Shown piece by piece: positions 50,280-56,832 of a DNA stretch of 64,000 bases. The DNA comes from Salipiger bermudensis HTCC2601 (GTDB taxonomy: Bacteria; Pseudomonadota; Alphaproteobacteria; Rhodobacterales; Rhodobacteraceae), in contig NZ_DS022277.1 of assembly GCF_000153725.1 (NCBI RefSeq), positions 441,470 to 505,469 on the forward strand. Direction: 5' to 3'. Under the pieces are notes generated by a model. That model did no database searches. It saw only the letters and a program-made list of their open reading frames with translations, and was not told where the DNA came from. Both the position numbers and the translations under genes were made by a program. The first letter of the stretch is position 1. Each line of letters begins with the position of its first letter.

Positions 50280-50483
50280 TCAGACCTCTTTCTCGTTCGG
50301 GTTGACCATCTGGCATTTCCAGCCGGTCACCCGAAAGGCCGGATGCGTCTCGGTCCATTTCGCAAGCTCGGGCTGCGCGCCCATCATGCAGGTCATGGGA
50401 GAAATGTCGGTGAACAGCAGGCTGCGTTCCTGGCACTGATCTGGCGCTGTGGACAGGCAGGCCACAAAGAGAAGCTCAATCAT
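50280..50483 (-). CDS. small conserved cysteine-containing protein, unknown function
   Basis: This is a 67-aa protein, IELLFVACLSTAPDQCQERS at the start, then MTCMMGAQPELAKW, WKCQMVNPNE and a charged end. Four cysteines (Cys9, 16, about 30 and 58) are spaced as in short proteins commonly seen in roseobacters. A weak hydrophobic start could be a short signal, but the segment is brief. GAGG lies 5 bp before the ATG at 50483. The gene is read away from the histidine kinase at 50661, sharing an upstream region that holds two perfect inverted repeats. Function is unknown. Confidence 0.75.
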   Translation of the reverse strand: MIELLFVACLSTAPDQCQERSLLFTDISPMTCMMGAQPELAKWTETHPAFRVTGWKCQMVNPNEKEV

Positions 50484-50566
50484 GTTTGCCTCGTGGGTTG
50501 GGACGTGATGCAGTGTCAGAGTCACGCAGGCAGGATGAAAATGGGTTCAAAGCGTTTGTGTCAGCG

Positions 50567-50630
50567 ATGCTGCAATGCAGCATTAGACGGATTTTTCGGC
50601 AGTGAATGCCCCAAAATGCCACATTTTGGG
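50567..50630. promoter_or_regulatory. two perfect inverted repeats in a divergent promoter region
   Basis: The first repeat is ATGCTGCA-A-TGCAGCAT (50567-50583) and the second is CCCAAAATG-CCA-CATTTTGGG (50610-50630). Both are perfect and both lie between the divergent genes starting at 50483 and 50661. The second ends 30 bp before the kinase ATG. They look like operators, the second possibly for the response regulator encoded downstream. The second could also form a hairpin in the kinase leader. No regulator is identified by sequence alone. Confidence 0.6.
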
Positions 50631-50660
50631 CGTTAAATAAAGGTAAACAAAGCTGACCAA

Positions 50661-52247
50661 ATGTTAACGCGCCGCTTGCCGCCCCTGTCGCTCAAGGCCC
50701 GCCTCGGGCTTGCCGCGGGCCTTCTGACCCTGACCACCCTGCTCACCGCGGCCATGGTGGTGCTCGGCATGGCGCAGGTCTCCGACCGGCTCGACAGCGC
50801 GCTCGCTGCCGAACGCCGGCTCGAGGAATACGCCGCGCTCTCCACCCAGGTCTCCACCTTTATCGTGGTCGCCGCCGAGGTCATCCAGCGTGGCCAGCCG
50901 CCCGAGGTGCGCGCCGAGCGCACCGACACCATCGCCGCCAACATGCGCCGGACCTTTACCCGGCTGCGTGCCGGGCTCGATGCCGAGGTCACCAGCGCCG
51001 AGAGCCTCGGACTCGACGCCCAGACCCGCCGCGCCACGCTGTCTCTGTCGATCGCCCGTATGGAGGCACGCTTTGCTCAGGCCCATGACGGTCTGATCTC
51101 GGCGACAGATGACCGCGACCGCCTGCGTGCCTATCTCGACACCTTCGCCTCCGGCTTCGAGCCGCTTCTCGCCGAGGCGGTCAACGAGGAGAAACGCCTG
51201 AGGCGCGAGATCCTGACCGGCATCGACAGCCTGCGCCAGCGGCTGACCAGCGTTGCGCTCGCGATGGGACTGGCGGCGCTGCTGCTCTGCGCAGCGGTCT
51301 ATCTCGGCCTCGTGCGGCCGCAGTTCCGGCGGCTCGACGCGCTGCGCGCCGCTGCGCAGCGCATCCGTGGCGAGGATTTCGCCATTCGCCTGCCCGACGA
51401 CCGCCAAGACGAGATCGGCCAGCTCTACGCCGAGACCAACCGCATGGCCGAGGCGCTCGCCACCCGCGCCGAGACCGTGGCACAGGATCGCGCGCGCCTG
51501 AACCAGATCATCGACGAGCGCACCGAGGCGCTGCGCGCCGCCAACATGCGGCTCGAGCGCACTGACGAGGACCGCCGCCGCTTCTTCGCCGACATCTCGC
51601 ACGAACTGCGCACACCGCTGACCGTCATCCTGATGGAGGCACAGCTCGGCCGGCAGGGCGCGCCCGACCCGCAGGCGGCCTTCGCCACCATCGAAACCCG
51701 CGCCACCCGCCTCAATCGCCGCATCGACGACCTGTTGCGCATCGCGCGGTCCGAGACCGGCCAGCTCGGGCTCGACACAGCGCCGGTGGATCTCGGCGCT
51801 CTGGTGCAGGACGCCATTGCCGAGACCGCCGCCGAACTGTCGAACGCCGGCATGACCCTCGCCGCCCCCGGCGCTCTCCCCGAGGTCACCGTCGAGGGCG
51901 ACCGCAACTGGCTGCGGCAGGTGATCGTGGGCCTCATCCGCAACGCCATCCGCCACGCCCGCAGCGGCGGTGCGCTGCGCCTCGAGGTCAAGCCCGATGG
52001 CACGGTCGCAGTCAGCGACAACGGCCCCGGCATCGCGCCCGGGGATCAGGCGCGGATCTTCGACCGGTTCGCGCAAGGATCGGGCGGCACCGCGCAGGGC
52101 TTCGGTCTCGGCCTCGCGCTGGCGCGCTGGGTGGTTGAGCAACAGGGCGGCACGATCGCGGTGACGAGCCCGCTGCCCCGCGAAATCGCCCTCGGCGACG
52201 CACCCGGGACAAAAATCTCGGTTCGTCTTCCGCACGGTAGAGCCTAA
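50661..52247 (+). CDS. sensor histidine kinase (HAMP-HisKA-HATPase)
   Basis: This is a 528-aa membrane sensor. An N-terminal membrane segment (about 12-38) is followed by a periplasmic four-helix-like sensor region (about 40-195), a second segment (about 197-220), HAMP, and a HisKA dimerisation box FFADISHELRTPLTVILMEA with phospho-acceptor His314. The ATPase domain shows the N box (VGLIRNAIRHARSG), G1 (VSDNGPGIAP), F (FDRFAQG) and G2 (GFGLGLALAR). It pairs with the response regulator 9 bp downstream. The signal is unknown. The upstream region carries two perfect inverted repeats. Confidence 0.9.
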   Translation: MLTRRLPPLSLKARLGLAAGLLTLTTLLTAAMVVLGMAQVSDRLDSALAAERRLEEYAALSTQVSTFIVVAAEVIQRGQPPEVRAERTDTIAANMRRTFTRLRAGLDAEVTSAESLGLDAQTRRATLSLSIARMEARFAQAHDGLISATDDRDRLRAYLDTFASGFEPLLAEAVNEEKRLRREILTGIDSLRQRLTSVALAMGLAALLLCAAVYLGLVRPQFRRLDALRAAAQRIRGEDFAIRLPDDRQDEIGQLYAETNRMAEALATRAETVAQDRARLNQIIDERTEALRAANMRLERTDEDRRRFFADISHELRTPLTVILMEAQLGRQGAPDPQAAFATIETRATRLNRRIDDLLRIARSETGQLGLDTAPVDLGALVQDAIAETAAELSNAGMTLAAPGALPEVTVEGDRNWLRQVIVGLIRNAIRHARSGGALRLEVKPDGTVAVSDNGPGIAPGDQARIFDRFAQGSGGTAQGFGLGLALARWVVEQQGGTIAVTSPLPREIALGDAPGTKISVRLPHGRA

Positions 52248-52256
52248 GCTCTCGCC

Positions 52257-52937
52257 ATGAAGGATGCCGCCCCCCTCCTGGTGGTCGATGACGACCCCGA
52301 GATCTGCTCGGCGCTGGCGCGCGGGCTGGGGTTGCACGGCTACGCGGTCGAGACCCGCAACCGCGCCGACACCGCCCTGCCCGAGCTGACCAGCCAGCGC
52401 TATGTCGCTGCGGTGGTCGATGTCATGCTCGGCGCCGACAGCGGCATCGAGCTGGTGCGCGCCGCGCGCGCCGGGGGCGCGCAGCTGCCCATCGTCATGC
52501 TCTCGGCGCTCTCGGAGGTCGAACACCGCGCCGCCGGACTCGAGGCGGGGGCGGATGATTACGTGGTCAAACCGTTCTCCTTCGACGAGTTGGTGGCGCG
52601 GCTCAAGGTGCAGGAGCGCCGCGTCGCCGCTCTGCGCCCCTCACCGGCCCGGCTGCGGGCGCAGGACCAGAGCCTCGTCACCGAGACCCGCTCGGAGCAC
52701 CTGACGGAACGCGAATTCGCGCTGCTGGCGCTGCTGGCAGACCATGCCGGCTCCCCCCTGTCCCGCGGCACCATTTTCGATGCGCTCTGGGCGGGCGAGT
52801 CGCGCTCGGAAAACGTGGTCGACGTGTACATTGGCTACCTGCGCAAGAAGCTGCATCCTGCCTCGGATTTCGGCTTCGAGATCACCACGATGCGCAATCG
52901 CGGCTTCTGTCTGGATGGTGTTGCCCCCACCCGCTGA
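52257..52937 (+). CDS. OmpR/PhoB-type response regulator
   Basis: This is a 226-aa regulator. The receiver domain (residues 6-118) has the acidic pocket DDDPE (11-15), phospho-acceptor Asp55 (AAVVDVMLG), the threonine-position serine in MLSAL, and Lys105-region VVKPFSFDEL. A C-terminal winged-helix DNA-binding domain (about 135-222) has LTEREFALLALLADH and the recognition region SENVVDVYIGYLRKKL. It is activated by the upstream kinase and probably regulates nearby promoters, possibly through the inverted repeats at 50567-50630 (inference). Confidence 0.92.
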   Translation: MKDAAPLLVVDDDPEICSALARGLGLHGYAVETRNRADTALPELTSQRYVAAVVDVMLGADSGIELVRAARAGGAQLPIVMLSALSEVEHRAAGLEAGADDYVVKPFSFDELVARLKVQERRVAALRPSPARLRAQDQSLVTETRSEHLTEREFALLALLADHAGSPLSRGTIFDALWAGESRSENVVDVYIGYLRKKLHPASDFGFEITTMRNRGFCLDGVAPTR

Positions 52938-53012
52938 CCCGGCGGCAGTTTGGCCTTGCGCGCTCGCGCGTGTTCGGCGCAAACACCGGGGATGCTAGGA
53001 CAGGAGCGACCA

Positions 53013-53486
53013 ATGGACCCGAGGCAGCTTGAAATGACCGTTCTGATGACGCCGGACATGGCGAATTTCAGCGGCAAGGTGCATGGTGGCGCACTTCTGA
53101 ACCTGCTCGATCGTGTGGCGTTTTCCTGCGCCTCGCGGTTTTCCGGGCGCTACGCGGTGACGCTCTCGGTGGATCAGGTGACCTTCAAGCAGCCGATCAA
53201 CGTCGGCGAGCTGGTGACCTTCCGCGCCGCGGTGAACCATGTCGGGCGCACCTCGATGGAAATCGGCATCCGGGTCGAGGCCGAGGACATCCGCAAGGGC
53301 ACGCGGCGGCACACCAACTCGTGCTATTTCACCATGGTGGCGATGGGCGATGACGGCAAGCCGGCGCAGGTGCCGGAGCTGAAGATCCTCACCGAGACCG
53401 AGGAAAAGCGCAACCGCGCCGCCGATGTCCGCCGCCGCCTGCGCCGGCAGTTCTCCGAGGAGCTGCAAAAGGCGTCCGAGGGCTGA
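53013..53486 (+). CDS. acyl-CoA thioesterase (hotdog fold, YciA-like)
   Basis: This is a 157-aa hotdog-fold protein. The NFSGKVHGGALLNLLDRVAF segment contains the helix and conserved His-Gly-Gly of the YciA/cytosolic acyl-CoA hydrolase group, followed by VTLSVDQVTFKQPINVGELV. It would hydrolyse acyl-CoA thioesters in the cytoplasm; chain length is not predictable. The C-terminus (about 125-157) is highly charged and helical. AGGAG lies 6 bp before the ATG at 53013. It lies 75 bp after the response regulator, on the same strand, but may be separately expressed. Confidence 0.88.
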   Translation: MDPRQLEMTVLMTPDMANFSGKVHGGALLNLLDRVAFSCASRFSGRYAVTLSVDQVTFKQPINVGELVTFRAAVNHVGRTSMEIGIRVEAEDIRKGTRRHTNSCYFTMVAMGDDGKPAQVPELKILTETEEKRNRAADVRRRLRRQFSEELQKASEG

Positions 53487-53564
53487 GGGGCCACCGAGCA
53501 TTGCGGCGCCATGCGGGCTTGGGTCCGCGCTGGGGAACTGATCGCGCCTCGGCGTGACAGGCCC

Positions 53565-54569
53565 CTACTCCCACTCGAGCTCGGTATAGGCGACCGTGGC
53601 GTTCCGAGCGTTGAACGCCTCGAAGAGCGCCCACGCCCCCGCCTCGCTGATCCCGATCTCCTGCACAGCGTCCCCCAGCCGCATCCCCGCGTCGATCGCC
53701 GCCCGCGCATCCCGCGCCAGCACATCGAGATAGCCCAGCACCGGCGCCCCGCCCTCGGGCCAGTCGAGCACCGGACCGCCATGCCCCGGCACCAGCCGCG
53801 CCACATCTAGCCCCTGCATCTCGGTCAGCACCGCCTGCCAGCCCCGCAGGCTGCCGTCGAGCGCAGGCACGTGCCCGTCGAAGATCAGGTCTCCGGCAAA
53901 GAGCGTCCCCGTGGTCCGGTCCAGCACCGTCAGATCGGTGCTGCTATGCGCCGTCTGCCAGGCGCGCAGCTCCAGCACCCGGCCCCCTAGGTCGATCAGC
54001 GTGCCGCTCTCGACGTCGCGCGTCACCTCGGGCGCCTCGGTGCCGAGAAACAGCGGCAGGCCGATCTCGCGCTCGAAACTCTCGAGATAGTTGCCCTGCC
54101 GTTCTGCCAGCGCCCGCGCCAGCCCCGCGTGGCCCACGACCTCGGCGCCGGGGAAGACGCTGGCGCCCAGCACGTGATCGGGATGCACATGGGTGAGGAT
54201 CACGTGCCGCACCGGCAGCGCCGTCTGTGCCCGGATCGCCCGCCACAGCGCCTCGCCGACCCACGCTGCCGAGCCGGTGTCGATCACCGCCACCGCCGCA
54301 TCGCCGATGACGAAACCGAGGTTCGACACATCGCCGCCATTGCCAACATCCGGCTCCTCGATCCGGCCGACATGCACGAAGACCCCGGGCGCCACCTCCT
54401 CGACCGCAAGCGCCCCGCCTGCGGCCTGGCAGACCGCGCCCTCCACCGCGCGCGCCGCAAGCGCCGCCTCGCAGGCCTCCAGGCTCTCCGCCTCGTAGCC
54501 CGGCACCAGCGCCGCGCGGCAGGGCTCCCCCGCCAGCGCCGCACAGATCATCACGACCGCCTCGAACAT
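53565..54569 (-). CDS. quinoprotein-relay zinc metallohydrolase (SoxH-like MBL fold)
   Basis: This is a 334-aa metallo-beta-lactamase-fold protein. Zinc ligands are His127, His129, Asp131 and His132 (ILTHVHPDHVLG), His208 (TAHSSTD), Asp227 (FAGDLIFDGH) and His263 (VPGHGGP). The start FEAVVMICAALAGEPCRAAL followed by PGYEAESLEACEAAL matches what I remember of the zinc metallohydrolase 2 group found with PQQ dehydrogenases and SoxYZ-like carriers. GAGGAGG 6 bp before the ATG at 54569 decides the start. It is divergent from the carrier gene. It probably acts on a thiol-bound intermediate carried by SoxYZ, by analogy with SoxH. The exact reaction is unknown for the family. Confidence 0.85.
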   Translation of the reverse strand: MFEAVVMICAALAGEPCRAALVPGYEAESLEACEAALAARAVEGAVCQAAGGALAVEEVAPGVFVHVGRIEEPDVGNGGDVSNLGFVIGDAAVAVIDTGSAAWVGEALWRAIRAQTALPVRHVILTHVHPDHVLGASVFPGAEVVGHAGLARALAERQGNYLESFEREIGLPLFLGTEAPEVTRDVESGTLIDLGGRVLELRAWQTAHSSTDLTVLDRTTGTLFAGDLIFDGHVPALDGSLRGWQAVLTEMQGLDVARLVPGHGGPVLDWPEGGAPVLGYLDVLARDARAAIDAGMRLGDAVQEIGISEAGAWALFEAFNARNATVAYTELEWE

Positions 54570-54693
54570 CGCGCGCCTCCTCGCCGCAGCCTCGCGCCAC
54601 ACACAGGCGTGATCCACACCGACAAAGCGCTCGGTACCGTGAGTCGCAGATCTGTGGCATGATCCGACAATATCCCATGCGAGGAGGAGAAGC
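54570..54693. promoter_or_regulatory. divergent promoter region, metallohydrolase / SoxYZ-like carrier
   Basis: This 124-bp stretch separates two functionally linked genes read outward. It contains ribosome sites for both (GAGGAGG for the hydrolase, GAGGAGAAG before the carrier ATG). Both genes probably share regulation from this segment. No specific operator is evident to me. Confidence 0.5.
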
Positions 54694-55506
54694 ATGGACA
54701 GCCTCACCATTCCCGCCGCCCTTCTGGCGGCGGCCCTGGCGGTCCCGGCGCTCGCCGCCGACACCCAGAACCCTCTCACCGAGAGCCCGACATGGCAAAG
54801 CCTGCGCGCCGACGTGGTCGGCGACGCCGAGATCACCCCGGCCGACGGGCTCTTCACCATCGAGGCGCCCTACCGCGCCGAGGACGCCGCAACCGTGCCG
54901 ATCCACATCGTGCAAACCGATCTCTCGGCCCGGATCGACCGCGCCACCGTGGTGATCGACGAGAACCCGGCGCCTGTCGCCGGCGCGTTCACCTTCTCGC
55001 CCGCCATGGCCCCGCTCGATTTCGAGATGCGGGTGCGGGTCAACCAATATTCCAACGTCCGCGTCATCGCCGAGACGCCCGAGGGGCTGCGCATGGGCGG
55101 GCGCTTCGTGAAGGCCTCCGGCGGCTGCTCCGCCCCCGCCACCCGTGACCCCGAGGTGGCGCTCGCCAACATGGGCCAGATGAAGCTGCGGCTCTTCGGC
55201 GAGGCCGAGGCCCCGGCCATCTCGATGCCCCGGCGCGAGGCGCAGATCCAGATCCGGCACCCGAACTATTCCGGCCTGCAGCGCGACCAGATCACCCAGC
55301 TCTTCATCCCGGCACATTTCATCGACCATCTCGAGGTCTGGCAGGGCGAGGAGAAGCTGTTCGAGATGGATGGCGGCATCTCGATCAGCGAAAATCCGGT
55401 GTTCCGCTTCAGCTATCTCGACAACGGCGCGCCAGCGCTGACGGTCCGGGCCAGTGACACCGACGGCAACACCTTCGAGACCGAGCTGCCAAAGGTTGAA
55501 AGCTAG
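54694..55506 (+). CDS. quinoprotein-associated fused SoxYZ-like carrier protein
   Basis: This is a 270-aa periplasmic protein with a signal peptide (about 1-21, ending ALAA-DTQ). The first half resembles SoxY and contains the cysteine motif KASGGCSAPA (Cys145), comparable to the GGCGG swinging-arm end of SoxY. The second half resembles SoxZ: MPRREAQIQIRHPNYSGLQR and FIPAHFIDHLEVWQGEEKLF. SoxYZ carries sulfur intermediates on a cysteine. The fused form is known beside PQQ alcohol dehydrogenases, where its cargo is not established. It is divergent from the SoxH-like hydrolase, its expected partner. Confidence 0.88.
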   Translation: MDSLTIPAALLAAALAVPALAADTQNPLTESPTWQSLRADVVGDAEITPADGLFTIEAPYRAEDAATVPIHIVQTDLSARIDRATVVIDENPAPVAGAFTFSPAMAPLDFEMRVRVNQYSNVRVIAETPEGLRMGGRFVKASGGCSAPATRDPEVALANMGQMKLRLFGEAEAPAISMPRREAQIQIRHPNYSGLQRDQITQLFIPAHFIDHLEVWQGEEKLFEMDGGISISENPVFRFSYLDNGAPALTVRASDTDGNTFETELPKVES

Positions 55507-55636
55507 GGCGGAGGCGGCGGCTCCGGTGCGCGCGCGCCGCCGCAAGCGGCCGGTCAGCAATCGTCACCATCTCAGGGGCTCGAGACTGAGGCCCGAGGCG
55601 ACTGGACCGATGGCACCGACCAAGGGGGGCAACGCC

Positions 55637-55990
55637 TCAGAAGAAACACACCACCTCGGCCTCGGCCTGCGCCCGGCGCAGGTCGACCACCAGGTTGTTG
55701 GCGGCGACGGCGCTGTTGAACACGGCCATGCGCTCGCCCCCGGTAAGCCGCATCGACAGCACCGTCTCGGCCTCGACATATTGTTCGTAAGGAAGGATCG
55801 ATGCAATCTCGTCGATCGAGCAGGCGCATTGCCGCAGCACCTGCCGGCTCTGCCCGTTCGACGCCATGCAGCCAAAGACGTAATCCGCCCGCGCCTCGGT
55901 CGGGTAATCGTTGAGCCGTTCGGCGACGCTCTGTGCCGCGGCCCAGCCCGGCGCGAGCATCGCCAGCCCCAGCACGACCGCGCGGATCAT
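55637..55990 (-). CDS. small periplasmic cysteine protein of the quinoprotein cluster
   Basis: This is a 118-aa... from the chosen start, 117-residue protein with a signal peptide (MIRAVVLGLAMLAPGWAAAQ, cleavage near 20). The mature part has three cysteines in VFGCMASNGQSRQVLRQCAC (CX13CXC), then SIDEIASILPYEQYVEAETV and a final Cys in EVVCFF. The ATG overlaps the TGA of the upstream gene in ATGA, which fixes the start and suggests translational coupling. Similar small proteins are, from memory, found near methanol/alcohol dehydrogenase genes. Their function is unknown. The cysteines could bind metal or form disulfides. Confidence 0.75.
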   Translation of the reverse strand: MIRAVVLGLAMLAPGWAAAQSVAERLNDYPTEARADYVFGCMASNGQSRQVLRQCACSIDEIASILPYEQYVEAETVLSMRLTGGERMAVFNSAVAANNLVVDLRRAQAEAEVVCFF

Positions 55991-56655
55991 TGCTCCGTCA
56001 CCTGCTCGAAGCGCAGCGCCGAGACGTAGCCCTCCTCGGTCCCCTGCTCCCCGGGCGCCTCGGCCACCAGGCTGAGATACCACCCCGGGACCGCATCCGA
56101 CATGGTCACCCGCAGCTCGAGATCGCCAAACCCCATCATCCGGTCGCGGTTCGGATCGTCGAGGAACGGCCGCAGCGTGACCGTCCGGGTCGCCACGGTC
56201 TCGCCCCCGAACTCCGCCTCCCCGGTTTCGATCTCGGCGGGCTGCACCAGCGCCTCCTTGACCCGGTTGCGGATGTAAAAGGGCGATCCGCCGGCGGTCT
56301 CCGCCATGTCGCGGATCACGCTCTCGTAGAACACCATGATCATCGGATTGCCGACGCTGGCCGGAAAGCTGCCGAGATTGCGGTGCTTGCCATCCTGACG
56401 GAATTCCAACGTCGCCACCACCGCCTCGCCCTCCTCGAAGGACAGCGCGATGGCGCCGGTGTCGCGCTCCGCCGCCTCGGGCTTGGCGGCGTTGCGCACC
56501 TCACGGGTGTAGGTCAGCTCCGCGTCGCGGCTCACCGCGTCGAGCGTGCCGCCCTTGAACAGCAGATCATAGGTCTGCTCCGCGTCCGTCGTCGCCGCCC
56601 TGCCAGAGACCGCGAAACAGCTCAGTGCCGCCACAAGGGCCAGTGTCTTGCGCAT
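55987..56655 (-). CDS. periplasmic protein of unknown function, quinoprotein cluster
   Basis: This is a 222-aa protein with a signal peptide (MRKTLALVAALSCFAVSGRA, cleavage near 20). The mature part is acidic and beta-rich: TYDLLFKGGTLDAVSRDAEL, GAIALSFEEGEAVVATLEF, NPMIMVFYESVIRDMAETAG and C-terminal GWYLSLVAEAPGE. GGGAGGA lies 8 bp before the ATG at 56655, excluding a longer reading. It is coupled to the next gene by a 4-bp overlap. I do not recognise the fold. A role in maturation or handling of the quinoprotein or its products is suggested only by position. Confidence 0.75.
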   Translation of the reverse strand: MRKTLALVAALSCFAVSGRAATTDAEQTYDLLFKGGTLDAVSRDAELTYTREVRNAAKPEAAERDTGAIALSFEEGEAVVATLEFRQDGKHRNLGSFPASVGNPMIMVFYESVIRDMAETAGGSPFYIRNRVKEALVQPAEIETGEAEFGGETVATRTVTLRPFLDDPNRDRMMGFGDLELRVTMSDAVPGWYLSLVAEAPGEQGTEEGYVSALRFEQVTEQ

Positions 56656-56832
56656 GATGTGAATCCTCCCGAGCCCCATGCTATTCCCCCTGCCCCCCCT
56701 GTCATTGCCGACTTTTGTCGGTGCCGCGCTCCCGCGCCCCCCCGCGCCACGCGCTGCCCTTCTTCTGGCCGGAAATATCCCGGGGGGTCCGGGGGGCTGG
56801 CCCCCCGGCGGCACGGCGTCGACACCAGCGCC
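56656..56832. other. intergenic segment between the hybrid kinase and periplasmic genes
   Basis: This is a 177-bp GC-rich gap. It contains a GC-rich hairpin around 56775-56810 (CCCCCCGG repeated on both sides of a GGGGGG tract) that may end the regulator operon. A promoter for the two periplasmic genes is expected here. I found no clear boxes. Confidence 0.35.

Noticed and set aside
53944-55560. Long minus-strand open frame antisense to the SoxYZ-like gene and overlapping the hydrolase in another frame
   Set aside because: The SoxYZ-like protein has a signal peptide and conserved motifs; the antisense product does not.
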